A DNA stretch of 64,000 bases from JBDSKH01 sp035495435 (GTDB lineage Bacteria; Actinomycetota; Actinomycetes; Actinomycetales; Microbacteriaceae), in contig DATJFV010000041.1 in assembly GCA_035495435.1 (NCBI GenBank), positions 1 through 64,000 on the forward strand, in the 5' to 3' direction. Positions 17,171 to 25,011 of this stretch are shown here, one piece after another; position 1 is the first letter of the stretch, and each line of letters starts with the position of its first letter. The position numbers were made by a program, and so were the translations under genes. A model generated the notes under the pieces. That model ran no database searches, was not told the DNA's origin, and saw nothing but the letters and a program-made list of their open reading frames with translations.

Positions 17171-18451
17171 TCAGGCGTTGTGGTCGGCGGGGTTGTCGAC
17201 GACGCATTCGATGTCGACCCGGAGGCTGGAGTCCTGGGTGGAGTCAGAGTAACGCCCGACCCGTCCGATGGCGTCCCAGATCGTCGGGTCGACACGATTG
17301 CGCGGCACCCCGGTGGTGGTGATGGTGATCGGCACGAGCAGCTTGTGGGCCGGCAGCCCGTGCGGCTCGGATGTGTCGAGCGGCCCGATCTGCAGGGTCA
17401 CGGTCGTGCCGGGGTTGGCTTTCGTGGTGTCGCTGACCAGCAGCCACGCCGTCGACAGCAGGCCGTCGCGCTGTGCCGGATCGAGCAGCCCGGCGAGGCT
17501 CGACTTGTCGACCAACGTGACCGACTTGCCCAGCAGTTCCGATTCGCTGACGGCGTGGTAGAGCCAGGTCTCGCGGCGACCTTCGATGAGATGCAGACGC
17601 AGTTCGGTCGCCAGTGATGCCGCGACGGAGGCCATCTTCGGCGCGAGCGGCAGCGGGGTCTTACGGGTGGCGATCGAGTCGAGCAGCTCTTCGGCGGCGA
17701 GGTCGAGACGCGCCAGCTCCTCCGAGGCGAGCATGCCCACGGCGAAGCGCGGCGCCGAAACGGTGCTCTGGGTCAGGACGCGGTCGAGTTCGACCTGCAC
17801 CATACGGCGGAACGCCTCGATGATGGCCACGCCGATCACCGGCGGCAGAACGGCGGATGCCAGGGCGATCAGCTGCGGTGCCATCCACTCGCCGTCGACC
17901 AGCGCGCCCGGCTCGGCGTTGAGGAACATCGCGACAGCCAGAGCCAGGGCGAGCACCCCGTCGGCCACGAGGATCTCGACGGGGCCGCGCACGGCGACCA
18001 CCACCAGGAGCGTCATCCCGGCGGCGATCGCCGAGGTCGCGTGGTGCCCGATCGAGTGCAGATCCCAGATCGCGATGAGGTCGAGGGCGACTGAGACCGC
18101 CAGCCCGGTGACGAAGAGCGCGAAGATCCAGTCGGGCAGCCGGTCGTTGATGACGCGGGTCGCGATGATCGCACCGAGAAGGACGGCGACCAGCACGATC
18201 CACGACGCCAGGGCCGCGATCGGCTTGGGGTAGACGTCGCCGCTCCAGAACGCCACGAACCAGCTGAAACCGTAGACGGCGCGCAGGATCACCAGGATCG
18301 CGGCGCCCAGCCCCAGGAACGCCACGCCGAGAGAGGCACGGTGGGCGCTGTTGGCCACCCGGCCCGACCGCCGCGGCTGCTTCACGCGCGTGCGGCCCTT
18401 CCCGGTGATCACGACGCCGAGGGTGTTCTCTTCGGGGGCGGAGAAGGTCAT
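17171..18451 (-). CDS. Membrane protein of unknown function between kinase and response regulator (possible degenerate kinase-like sensor)
   Basis: 426 residues. After a basic N-terminus there are about six hydrophobic segments (roughly residues 42-60, 78-98, 107-128, 137-154, 158-178, 192-212). A cytoplasmic helix follows (IIEAFRRMVQVELDRVL), and then a C-terminal domain of about 200 residues. That domain has a stretch LLDPAQRDGLLSTAWLLVSD followed by TTVTLQIG. In spacing and pattern this resembles the N-box helix and next strand of a histidine-kinase ATPase, but it has no Asn, no DxGxG and no G2 loop. I cannot name the family. Overlap by ATGA with the kinase gene and position before the regulator argue for a sensory or scaffold role; the degenerate-ATPase reading is inference. 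Confidence 0.6.
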   Translation of the reverse strand: MTFSAPEENTLGVVITGKGRTRVKQPRRSGRVANSAHRASLGVAFLGLGAAILVILRAVYGFSWFVAFWSGDVYPKPIAALASWIVLVAVLLGAIIATRVINDRLPDWIFALFVTGLAVSVALDLIAIWDLHSIGHHATSAIAAGMTLLVVVAVRGPVEILVADGVLALALAVAMFLNAEPGALVDGEWMAPQLIALASAVLPPVIGVAIIEAFRRMVQVELDRVLTQSTVSAPRFAVGMLASEELARLDLAAEELLDSIATRKTPLPLAPKMASVAASLATELRLHLIEGRRETWLYHAVSESELLGKSVTLVDKSSLAGLLDPAQRDGLLSTAWLLVSDTTKANPGTTVTLQIGPLDTSEPHGLPAHKLLVPITITTTGVPRNRVDPTIWDAIGRVGRYSDSTQDSSLRVDIECVVDNPADHNA

Positions 18452-19632
18452 CGCGGCACCTCCAGCACGACCGTGGTGCCCGAGCCGGGCGCGGAGAACA
18501 GCCGGGCGTTGCCGCCCACGTCGCGCAGGCGCGCCACCACCGACTCCGAGAAGCCGAGCTTGGCATCGTCGACGTCGTTGATGTCGAATCCGACCCCGGA
18601 GTCGGTGACCAGGGCGCGGACGATCTTCTCGTCCTCGGTGATCGTCACGTGGGCCTCGGTGACCCCGGAGTGCCGGCGCACGTTCTCGAGGCATTCGGCC
18701 AGCGCGAGCAGGAAGGCGTCGAGCACGTCGCTCGGCAGCAGCACCTGCCCGGTGCCGTGCCAGTGCACCTGCAGGCCCATCCGGTTGAAGCGCTGCTGCA
18801 CCGACTCCAGCGTCGTGCCCAGCACGGGTTCCTCGATGACCGGGATCGGCGAGGTTTCGGTCGACACGAAGGGCTCGCCCTCCGGCGGCGGCGTCGGTGC
18901 CGACCCGAGGCGCAATTGACGCAGCAGCCGGGCGTCGTCGGCGGCCTGCTCACGCAGCGCGTCGGGTTTCACCCCGACACCGGAGTGGGCCAGCAGGGTC
19001 AGCGTCGCCAGGACGGTGTCGTGCAGCAGCCGGGCCGACTGGCGGCGCTGAGCTTCGAGTTCACTGGCCTGGCGTTCCGCGCGATGTGCTCGGCCGATCG
19101 AGGCGATGCGCTTCTCGACCTGCGGCACGCCGACGCTGATCCAGATGGCGATCGCGGTGGGAAGCAGCCAGCCCAGCACCACCAGCCCCGCCGTGCGCAG
19201 CATCTGCGGCACGCCGTCCGTGACGAACACGGCGCTGCCGCCGACGAGCAGGAACGCGCCGACCAGCAGCGCGATCCGCGGTCCGCTCGAGGTGAGCACC
19301 AGGGCGCACCCGGCCAGCGACACGGCCGCCAGCTGCAGGATCGCGGAGTACCCGGCCTCGGGCGAGGGTCCGCTTCCGACGAAGCGGAACACGCCGATGA
19401 TGCCCACGCCGCACAGCAGCACCAGCCCGACCCACAGGAGCGAGCGCGACATCCCCATGCGCAGCTGCGCGAACGCGACGACGGCGAACAGGGGCAGCGA
19501 GATAACCAGCGCGAGCGGGTCTACGGCGCCCGGCAGCAGGGCGCAGACCAGCGCCACTGCCGTGAAGCTCAGTCCGTAGACGCGCGCGGCCCGCTGGAGC
19601 AGCCGCTCACGTTCCTTGGCGATCAAGTCCAT
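18448..19632 (-). CDS. Membrane sensor histidine kinase (HisKA_3/NarX-like)
   Basis: 394 residues. The first 175 hold about six hydrophobic segments. A coiled helix then leads to the phospho-acceptor helix ARLLHDTVLATLTLL (His204), followed by an ATPase domain with N-box ECLENVRRHS (313-322), G1 DSGVGFD (344-350) and G2 GSGTTV (383-388). The family phosphorylates NarL-type regulators such as the one at the end of this operon. The loop between the DHp helix and the ATPase domain is Pro/Thr-rich (about 245-270). ATG 19632 is used; an in-frame GTG at 19662 would add ten residues, and neither has a good ribosome site. First gene of the operon. Confidence 0.85.
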   Translation of the reverse strand: MDLIAKERERLLQRAARVYGLSFTAVALVCALLPGAVDPLALVISLPLFAVVAFAQLRMGMSRSLLWVGLVLLCGVGIIGVFRFVGSGPSPEAGYSAILQLAAVSLAGCALVLTSSGPRIALLVGAFLLVGGSAVFVTDGVPQMLRTAGLVVLGWLLPTAIAIWISVGVPQVEKRIASIGRAHRAERQASELEAQRRQSARLLHDTVLATLTLLAHSGVGVKPDALREQAADDARLLRQLRLGSAPTPPPEGEPFVSTETSPIPVIEEPVLGTTLESVQQRFNRMGLQVHWHGTGQVLLPSDVLDAFLLALAECLENVRRHSGVTEAHVTITEDEKIVRALVTDSGVGFDINDVDDAKLGFSESVVARLRDVGGNARLFSAPGSGTTVVLEVPR

Positions 19633-19704
19633 ATCCTCGCCATGCTGGCAGGACTGTGACACGAACGGGGGGTGCCACGCGGTGACCGTCTCTCACGAGT
19701 TCCG

Positions 19705-19800
19705 GGGGTACGGTGGAGTCCAGAGGGGCGGGCCCGAGCGGCCGAGCCACATCCCATGCCGAACCGGTGCCCTCGCACCGGGCGGCGCCGGGGGGAGACC
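19705..19800 (+). other. Structured intergenic segment, candidate small RNA or long leader
   Basis: Between the kinase gene start and the next lipoprotein gene (19633-19848) no ORF is supported. A plus-strand TACGGT (19709-19714) could be a -10. CCGGTGC-CCTC-GCACCGG (19764-19781) is a perfect 7-bp hairpin, and 19801-19832 is a 12-bp hairpin. On the plus strand these would give an RNA of about 110 nt ending at the last hairpin. No known RNA family was recognised. Confidence 0.3.
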
Positions 19801-19832
19801 GCCGGGGGCTGCTCGATGATGCAGCCTCCGGC
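19801..19832 (-). terminator. Strong hairpin downstream of the 19849-20709 lipoprotein gene
   Basis: A 12-bp stem (one G-T pair) with loop TCGATGAT starts 17 bp beyond the lipoprotein stop on the minus strand. It has no T tract. It could also end a plus-strand transcript. Confidence 0.5.
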
Positions 19833-19848
19833 CCGGCTCCAGCCCGGC

Positions 19849-20709
19849 TCAGCCCAGCCCGCAGAAGGCGGAGTAGAACGCGTACATCTGCGCCCGCAGC
19901 TCGTCGCTCGCGGCCAGCACCAGCCGACCGCTCGTGCCGTCGGGCAGCGTCACGTACAACGGCATCCGGGTGCCGATCTTGTCCTCGGCCAGCGCGTGTG
20001 GATCGCACCGGTTGGGCACGATCGGCACGCGGATCTCGGTCGGGCCCGCGGCCGACACGGCGATCCCGAGGTCGAGGCGATTCACGCCGATGCCATCGGG
20101 GCGGGCGGGATTCAGCAGGGTCGTGCTCGAGATCGCGTCGACAGTGACCACGCCGTCGGCCCCGGTCGGCGCCACCGCGATCAGCAGCTCTGCCGGGGCC
20201 GGCTGGGCCGCGGGGGCGGTCAGCGAGACGGCTGTCAGCGCCGCCACCTTCTGAGCCGTCTGCACCAGGCAGCCCTCGTCGTGCACCCGGTCGAGCATGT
20301 GGAACCCGTCGTCCGGCGTCACCTCCGAACGACCTGAGGCCCCGCCCGCCGTCCACTCGAAGGTGACGGTGTTCGCGGCGACGTCCGCGTCGCACGCATC
20401 GACCTCGGGGATCTCGACCCGCAGGTCGACGGCATAGCCCGGAGCGACCGTGGCGGTGCGACCCGGCCCCCACACGAAGTCGTCGGCGAAGAAGTTCGAC
20501 CGCAGCGACGCGGCCGTCAGGGTGAGAACCTGATCGCCGTCGTTGTGCACCTCGATCGCGATCCGGTTCTTCGGGATGTCGGGCCGAGGCTGGTAGACCG
20601 AGATGGTGACGCCCTCGGGAGGCGCGACGACGGATGCGGTGGCCGCGCATCCGCAGAGCATCGCCGCCGCGAGGGCGAGGGTCGCGATCGCGACAACGGC
20701 TCGGGTCAT
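19849..20709 (-). CDS. Secreted lipoprotein of unknown function
   Basis: 286 residues with a lipoprotein signal peptide (hydrophobic AIATLALAAAMLCGC; lipidated Cys about residue 21). The mature part starts with a beta-rich segment of immunoglobulin-like character (ISVYQPRPDIPKNRIAIEV, then NDGDQVLTLTAASL) and contains Cys residues near DACDAD, EGCLVQ, NRCDPH and the C-terminal FCGLG, which may form disulfides outside the cell. I do not recognise the family. ATG start; it follows metX by one base on the same strand (metX ends at 20711), so it is the last gene of that unit. Confidence 0.7.
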   Translation of the reverse strand: MTRAVVAIATLALAAAMLCGCAATASVVAPPEGVTISVYQPRPDIPKNRIAIEVHNDGDQVLTLTAASLRSNFFADDFVWGPGRTATVAPGYAVDLRVEIPEVDACDADVAANTVTFEWTAGGASGRSEVTPDDGFHMLDRVHDEGCLVQTAQKVAALTAVSLTAPAAQPAPAELLIAVAPTGADGVVTVDAISSTTLLNPARPDGIGVNRLDLGIAVSAAGPTEIRVPIVPNRCDPHALAEDKIGTRMPLYVTLPDGTSGRLVLAASDELRAQMYAFYSAFCGLG

Positions 20710-20710
20710 A

Positions 20711-21916
20711 TCAGAGTTCTAGCAGCCGCCGCAGCTCGGTGCCCACCCGTTCCTCCTCGATGAGGAACGCGTCGTGGCCGAAGGGCGACGAGATGACGAC
20801 GGGCACGTCGCCGTCGATGTTGCCGGGCAGGTACCGGGCGATCGCCTGCTGTCCGGGCACCGGGAAGAGCCGGTCGCTGTCGATCCCCAGCACGAGCGCA
20901 CGCGCGGTGGCCCGCCCGAGGGCTGCGGCGGTGCCGCCGCGCCCGCGGCCGATGTCGTGGCTGTTCATCGCATCCACCAGCACCAGGTAGCTGTTGGCGT
21001 CGAACCGTCTCGTGAACTTGTTGCCGTGAAAGCCCAGGTAGCTCTCGACGGCGAACAGTCCGCCGTCGCCAAGGGGGCTGAGCCCGCTCTGCCAGCTGCG
21101 CTCGAACCGGTCGTTCAGCTCGGTCGGCGAGCGATAGTTCAGCAATGCCATCCGGCGTGCCAGCGCGAGCCCCCGATGCGGCCCCTGACCGTCGGGCGCG
21201 TCGTAGTAGTCGCCACCGGCGAAGCCGGGGTCGACGCGGATCGCCTCGCTCTGCACCGAGTTCAACGCGATCTGGTCGGCGCTGGACAGCGGGGGAGCGG
21301 CGAGCACCGCGAGCCGGTCGACGCGCTCGGGGGACCCGACCGCCCACTCGAGGGCCTGCATACCGCCCATCGACCCGCCGACGACGAGCGCCCAGCGGTC
21401 GATGCCGAGTGCGTCGGCGAACGCGCGCTGGGCGGCGACCTGGTCGCGGATCGTGAGGAACGGGAAGCGCGACCCCCACTCCCGGCCGTCGGGGTGCAGC
21501 GACGAGGGCCCGGTGCTGCCCTGGCAGCCGCCGAGCATGTTGGGGGCCACCACGTACCAGTCCGCCGGGTCCAGCGGCTTGCCCTCGCCGACCAGCCCGC
21601 TCCACCATCCCGCCGTGGGGTGACCGGGGCCGGCCGGGCCGATGACGTGACTGTCGCCGGTGAGGGCGTGCAGCACGAGCACGGCGTTGCTGGCGTCGGC
21701 GTTCAGTTCGCCCCAGCTCTCGAAGGCGATGGTCACCGCCGGGAGGGTCTCGCCGTGCTCGAGGTGCAGCTCGCCGATCGGCTGGAAGCGTCGGTCGCCC
21801 GGGTGGTCGCCGACCCGCCAGGCGCCGGATGCCGGGGGCAACCCCGTGATCGAGCGGCGGTTGGACTCCGTGACGAACGCGGACGGCACCGCGTCTTCGG
21901 GAGTCTGCCAGTCCAT
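20711..21916 (-). CDS. metX: Homoserine O-acetyltransferase
   Basis: A 401-residue alpha/beta-hydrolase acyltransferase that makes O-acetyl-L-homoserine from homoserine and acetyl-CoA, the first committed step to methionine. The nucleophile elbow is GGSMGGMQALEW (Ser182), the oxyanion region is LHALTGDSHV, and the catalytic His lies in FGHDAFL near the C-terminus. It supplies the substrate of MetY, encoded just upstream. The two genes are separated by 93 bp holding a strong hairpin, so metX may have its own promoter or depend on read-through. The stop nearly abuts the following lipoprotein gene. Confidence 0.95.
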   Translation of the reverse strand: MDWQTPEDAVPSAFVTESNRRSITGLPPASGAWRVGDHPGDRRFQPIGELHLEHGETLPAVTIAFESWGELNADASNAVLVLHALTGDSHVIGPAGPGHPTAGWWSGLVGEGKPLDPADWYVVAPNMLGGCQGSTGPSSLHPDGREWGSRFPFLTIRDQVAAQRAFADALGIDRWALVVGGSMGGMQALEWAVGSPERVDRLAVLAAPPLSSADQIALNSVQSEAIRVDPGFAGGDYYDAPDGQGPHRGLALARRMALLNYRSPTELNDRFERSWQSGLSPLGDGGLFAVESYLGFHGNKFTRRFDANSYLVLVDAMNSHDIGRGRGGTAAALGRATARALVLGIDSDRLFPVPGQQAIARYLPGNIDGDVPVVISSPFGHDAFLIEEERVGTELRRLLEL

Positions 21917-21955
21917 GGGTCGATTCTCGCGCGCGGAGTTGTCGTGTTACGCGGA

Positions 21956-21988
21956 ACGGCCGGCCCGGGAACTCCCGTGGCCGGCCGT
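21956..21988 (-). terminator. Strong intercistronic hairpin between metY and metX
   Basis: The 10-bp perfect outer stem ACGGCCGGCC/GGCCGGCCGT is extended by a 4-bp inner stem (CGGG/CCCG, loop AACT) after one bulged base. It lies 22 bp after the metY stop and 40 bp before the metX start. No T tract follows, so it may terminate, attenuate or only stabilise the metY 3' end. Confidence 0.6.
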
Positions 21989-22009
21989 CCGGTGCGGATC
22001 AGGCGAGGG

Positions 22010-23326
22010 TCAGGCCGACGCGCTCGCCGAGACCGCCGCGCGAGCGGCGGCGAAGCCGGACTCGAGGTCGGCGATCAGGTCGTCGATGTTCTCCAGGCCC
22101 ACCGACAGGCGCACCAGGCCCGGGGTGACTCCGGTGGTGAGCTGCTGCTCCGGGGTGAGCTGCGAGTGCGTCGTCGACGCCGGGTGGATGATCAGCGAGC
22201 GCACATCGCCGATGTTGGCCAGGTGGCTGAACAGCGTGACGTTCTCGACCAGGGCGCGCCCGGCATCCACCCCGCCCTTCAGCTCGAACGACACCACGGC
22301 GCCGACGCCCAGCGGGGCGTACTTGTTGGCCGCGGCGTACCAGGGGCTCGAGGGCAGGCCGGAGTAGTTGACGCTGGCGACGTCGGCGTGGTTCTCGAGC
22401 CACTCCGCGATCACCTGCGCGTTCTGGTTGTGCCGCTCGATGCGCAGCGACAGCGTCTCGATGCCCTGCAGCACCGTGAATGCGCTGTCGGGCGACAGGG
22501 CGGCGCCGGTGTCGCGCAGCAACTGCACGCGGATCTTGATCACGTACGCGATCGCGTCGCCCAGCACCATGGTGTAGCTGGCGCCGTGGTACGACGGGTC
22601 GGGCTCGGTGAGGCCGGGGAACTTGTCCACGTGCTTCGACCAGGGGAACGTGCCCCCGTCGACGATGACGCCCGCGATGACCGTGCCGTGGCCGCCCAGG
22701 AACTTGGTCGCGGAGTGCACCACGACGTCGGCGCCGAACTCGAACGGACGGATCAGGTACGGCGTGGCGATCGTGTTGTCGACGATCAGCGGCAGGTCGT
22801 TGTCGTGCGCGATCGCGGCGACCGTCTCGATGTCGAGCACGTTGATGCGCGGGTTGCCGATGGTCTCGGCGAAGAACGCCTTGGTGTTGGGGCGGACAGC
22901 CGCCTTCCACTCCTCGGGGTCGTCCTGGTTCTCGACGAAGGTGACCTCGATGCCGAGCTTGGCCAGCGTGTACTTGAACAGGTTGTAGGTGCCGCCGTAG
23001 ATCGACGAGGAGGACACGACGTGGTCGCCGGCACCGGCGATGTTCAGGATCGAGTAGGTGATCGCCGACGAGCCGGAGGCGACGGCGAGCGCCGCGGTGC
23101 CGCCCTCGAGGGCTGCGACGCGCTTCTCGAGCACGTCGGTCGTCGGGTTCATCAGCCGGGTGTAGATGTTGCCGAACTCGGCCAGCGCGAACAGGTTCTT
23201 GGCGTGATCGGCGTCATTGAAGACGTACGACGTGGTCTTGTAGATCGGCGTGGCACGCGCGTTGGTGACCGGGTCGGGCGCGGCACCCGCGTGGATCTGG
23301 TTGGTCTCGAACTTCCAGTCGGACAT
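22010..23326 (-). CDS. metY: O-acetylhomoserine sulfhydrylase / aminocarboxypropyltransferase
   Basis: A 438-residue PLP enzyme of the Cys/Met metabolism family. It joins O-acetylhomoserine and sulfide to homocysteine (direct sulfhydrylation). PLP lysine K208 lies in HSATKFLGGHGTV; other family marks are the N-terminal TRLMNPTTDVLEKRVAALE (as NIYTRLMNPT and LEKRVAALEGG) and the YGGTYNLF loop. The ATG at 23326 follows GAGAGGT. Longer readings upstream would run into the divergent promoter region. Methionine repression would be expected, but no SAM riboswitch fits in the roughly 40-nt leader. Confidence 0.95.
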   Translation of the reverse strand: MSDWKFETNQIHAGAAPDPVTNARATPIYKTTSYVFNDADHAKNLFALAEFGNIYTRLMNPTTDVLEKRVAALEGGTAALAVASGSSAITYSILNIAGAGDHVVSSSSIYGGTYNLFKYTLAKLGIEVTFVENQDDPEEWKAAVRPNTKAFFAETIGNPRINVLDIETVAAIAHDNDLPLIVDNTIATPYLIRPFEFGADVVVHSATKFLGGHGTVIAGVIVDGGTFPWSKHVDKFPGLTEPDPSYHGASYTMVLGDAIAYVIKIRVQLLRDTGAALSPDSAFTVLQGIETLSLRIERHNQNAQVIAEWLENHADVASVNYSGLPSSPWYAAANKYAPLGVGAVVSFELKGGVDAGRALVENVTLFSHLANIGDVRSLIIHPASTTHSQLTPEQQLTTGVTPGLVRLSVGLENIDDLIADLESGFAAARAAVSASASA

Positions 23327-23361
23327 GGGCTGACCTCTCGTTGATGTCGTGGCTGGGTGAC

Positions 23362-23367
23362 ACGCTA
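23362..23367 (-). promoter_or_regulatory. Predicted -10 of metY
   Basis: TAGCGT on the minus strand gives a leader of about 30 nt carrying the GAGAGGT ribosome site. Confidence 0.4.
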
Positions 23368-23409
23368 GGCGCGCGGCCAGGGGTTGTCGACGTGGGCGGC
23401 AACGGGACG

Positions 23410-23415
23410 TAACAT
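23410..23415 (+). promoter_or_regulatory. Predicted -10 of the DHA2 MFS gene
   Basis: TAACAT lies 35 bp before the ATG. The resulting leader includes the ribosome site GGGAAGGA. It is divergent from the metY promoter. Confidence 0.4.
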
Positions 23416-23450
23416 GCACCAGCCACCATTGGGAAGGACCCCCGCACGAC

Positions 23451-25001
23451 ATGACCGCACCCGACACCTCCACCGCCGCCCCGGCCTGGACGCCGCCGAC
23501 GATCCCGCGCCGCACCTGGCTCGCCTTCGCCGTCCTGATCCTCGGCGTCGCCATGTCGCTGCTCGACACCACCATCGTCAACGTCGCCCTGCCGGTTATC
23601 CGCGAGAGCATCAACGCCGACGAGGCGACGCTGTCGTGGATCATCTCCGGGTACGCCCTGGCTTACGGCCTCGCCCTCATCCCCGCAGGCCGCATCGGCG
23701 ACCGGGTCGGGCACAAGTGGGTGTTCATCGTCGGCCTCGTCGTGTTCACCGCCGCCAGCGCGTGGGCGGGCCTGGCACAGGATCCGGGGTCACTCATCGT
23801 GGCGCGGGTGGTGCAGGGCCTCGGCGGCGGCATCTTCTTCCCCGCGGTCACGGCGCTGATCCAGCTGATGTTCCCCGGCCCGGTGCGCGGGCGCGCGTTC
23901 GCGATCATGGGCGCGGCGATCGGGTTCTCCACGGCGCTCGGGCCGCTGGTCGGCGGGCTGCTCATCGAGTGGCTGGGCAACGAGAGCGGATGGCGCTCGA
24001 TCTTCTTCGTGAACCTCCCGTTCGGCGCCATCGCTCTGGTGGCCGCGCTGATCCTGCTGCCGGCCGGAGCCGAGGGCAAGGAGGCCACCGGTGCAGACCT
24101 GCTGGGTCTGGTCCTCGTGGCGGGCGGGCTCACGGCGATCCTGGTCCCGTTGATCCAGGGTCAGGATGAGGGCTGGCCGGCGTGGACGTACGTCTCGATG
24201 GCGTCGGGGCTGGTGCTCCTCGTGCTCTTCGCCTTCTGGGAGGTGGCGGTGGCGCGCCGCGGTAAGAGCCCGCTCGTGCCGCCTCACCTGTTCTCGCATC
24301 CGGCGTTCACCGGAGGTGCGGTGCTGGCTCTGGTCTACTTCGCGGCCTTCACCAGCATCTTCTTCACCATCTCGATCTTCTGGCAGGCGGGCCTCGGGCA
24401 CACCGCACTGGAGTCGGGGTTCGTCTCGATCCCGTTCGCGATCGGGTCGATCATCGGCGCCTCGCAGAGCGACCGCCTGGCGGGACGGCTCGGGCGCGCG
24501 ACACTCTCACTCGGGACGGCGCTGGTCTCGGTCGGCTTGATCTCGGTCTGGCTGGTGCTGCTCCTGGTGCCCGCCCAGGATCTGACCAACTGGGACCTGC
24601 TGCCGCCGCTGCTGGTCGCGGGCATCGGCTCGGGGTTGTTCATCGCGCCGAACGCGCAGTTCATCGTCGCGACGGTCGACCGCGCCGAGGCGGGTGCCGC
24701 CTCGGGCGTCATCGGCACGGTGCAGCGCATCGGGTCGGCGATCGGTATCGCCGTGATCGGCTCGGTGTTCTTCGGCAACCTGCCTGCCGACTTCGGACCC
24801 ACCCCCGAACAGGCGCAGCAGGCGGCGGGCGACCGCGACGCCATCCAGGCGATCGTGGATCACAACCTCGCTGTCGGGTTCGGTCACAGCGCCACGATCT
24901 CGCTCTTCCTGAGCGCCTGCTTCGCCGTGGTCGCGTTCCTGCTGGTGTTCGTGCTGCCCAAGCGCGTTTCGCGCGGCTACGAGGTACCGGCGGGGGAGTA
25001 G
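23451..25001 (+). CDS. MFS transporter, DHA2 (EmrB/QacA) family multidrug exporter
   Basis: A 516-residue, probably 14-segment major facilitator. The DHA2 motif near the first helix is LDTTIVNVALPVI, motif A is GRIGDRVGHKWVF, and motif C is GFSTALGPLVGGLL. These proteins use the proton gradient to export lipophilic or cationic compounds. It starts at ATG behind GGGAAGGA and is divergent from metY. No TetR or MarR regulator gene lies beside it, so control is not evident. It ends 10 bp before the convergent acyltransferase. Confidence 0.9.
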   Translation: MTAPDTSTAAPAWTPPTIPRRTWLAFAVLILGVAMSLLDTTIVNVALPVIRESINADEATLSWIISGYALAYGLALIPAGRIGDRVGHKWVFIVGLVVFTAASAWAGLAQDPGSLIVARVVQGLGGGIFFPAVTALIQLMFPGPVRGRAFAIMGAAIGFSTALGPLVGGLLIEWLGNESGWRSIFFVNLPFGAIALVAALILLPAGAEGKEATGADLLGLVLVAGGLTAILVPLIQGQDEGWPAWTYVSMASGLVLLVLFAFWEVAVARRGKSPLVPPHLFSHPAFTGGAVLALVYFAAFTSIFFTISIFWQAGLGHTALESGFVSIPFAIGSIIGASQSDRLAGRLGRATLSLGTALVSVGLISVWLVLLLVPAQDLTNWDLLPPLLVAGIGSGLFIAPNAQFIVATVDRAEAGAASGVIGTVQRIGSAIGIAVIGSVFFGNLPADFGPTPEQAQQAAGDRDAIQAIVDHNLAVGFGHSATISLFLSACFAVVAFLLVFVLPKRVSRGYEVPAGE

Positions 25002-25011
25002 GCGGCGTCGG

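Noticed and set aside
19735..19785. 5S rRNA-like string (CCCATGCCGAACC) in the 19.7-kb gap
   Set aside because: The match is about a dozen bases only; flanking helices of 5S rRNA are absent and no 16S/23S genes are near.
20774..23344. 856-codon plus-strand ORF opposite metX and metY
   Set aside because: Shadow of two well-supported biosynthetic genes and of the hairpin between them.
23327..23450. SAM-type riboswitch upstream of metY
   Set aside because: The predicted leader is only about 30-40 nt and carries a normal ribosome site; no multi-helix aptamer fits.
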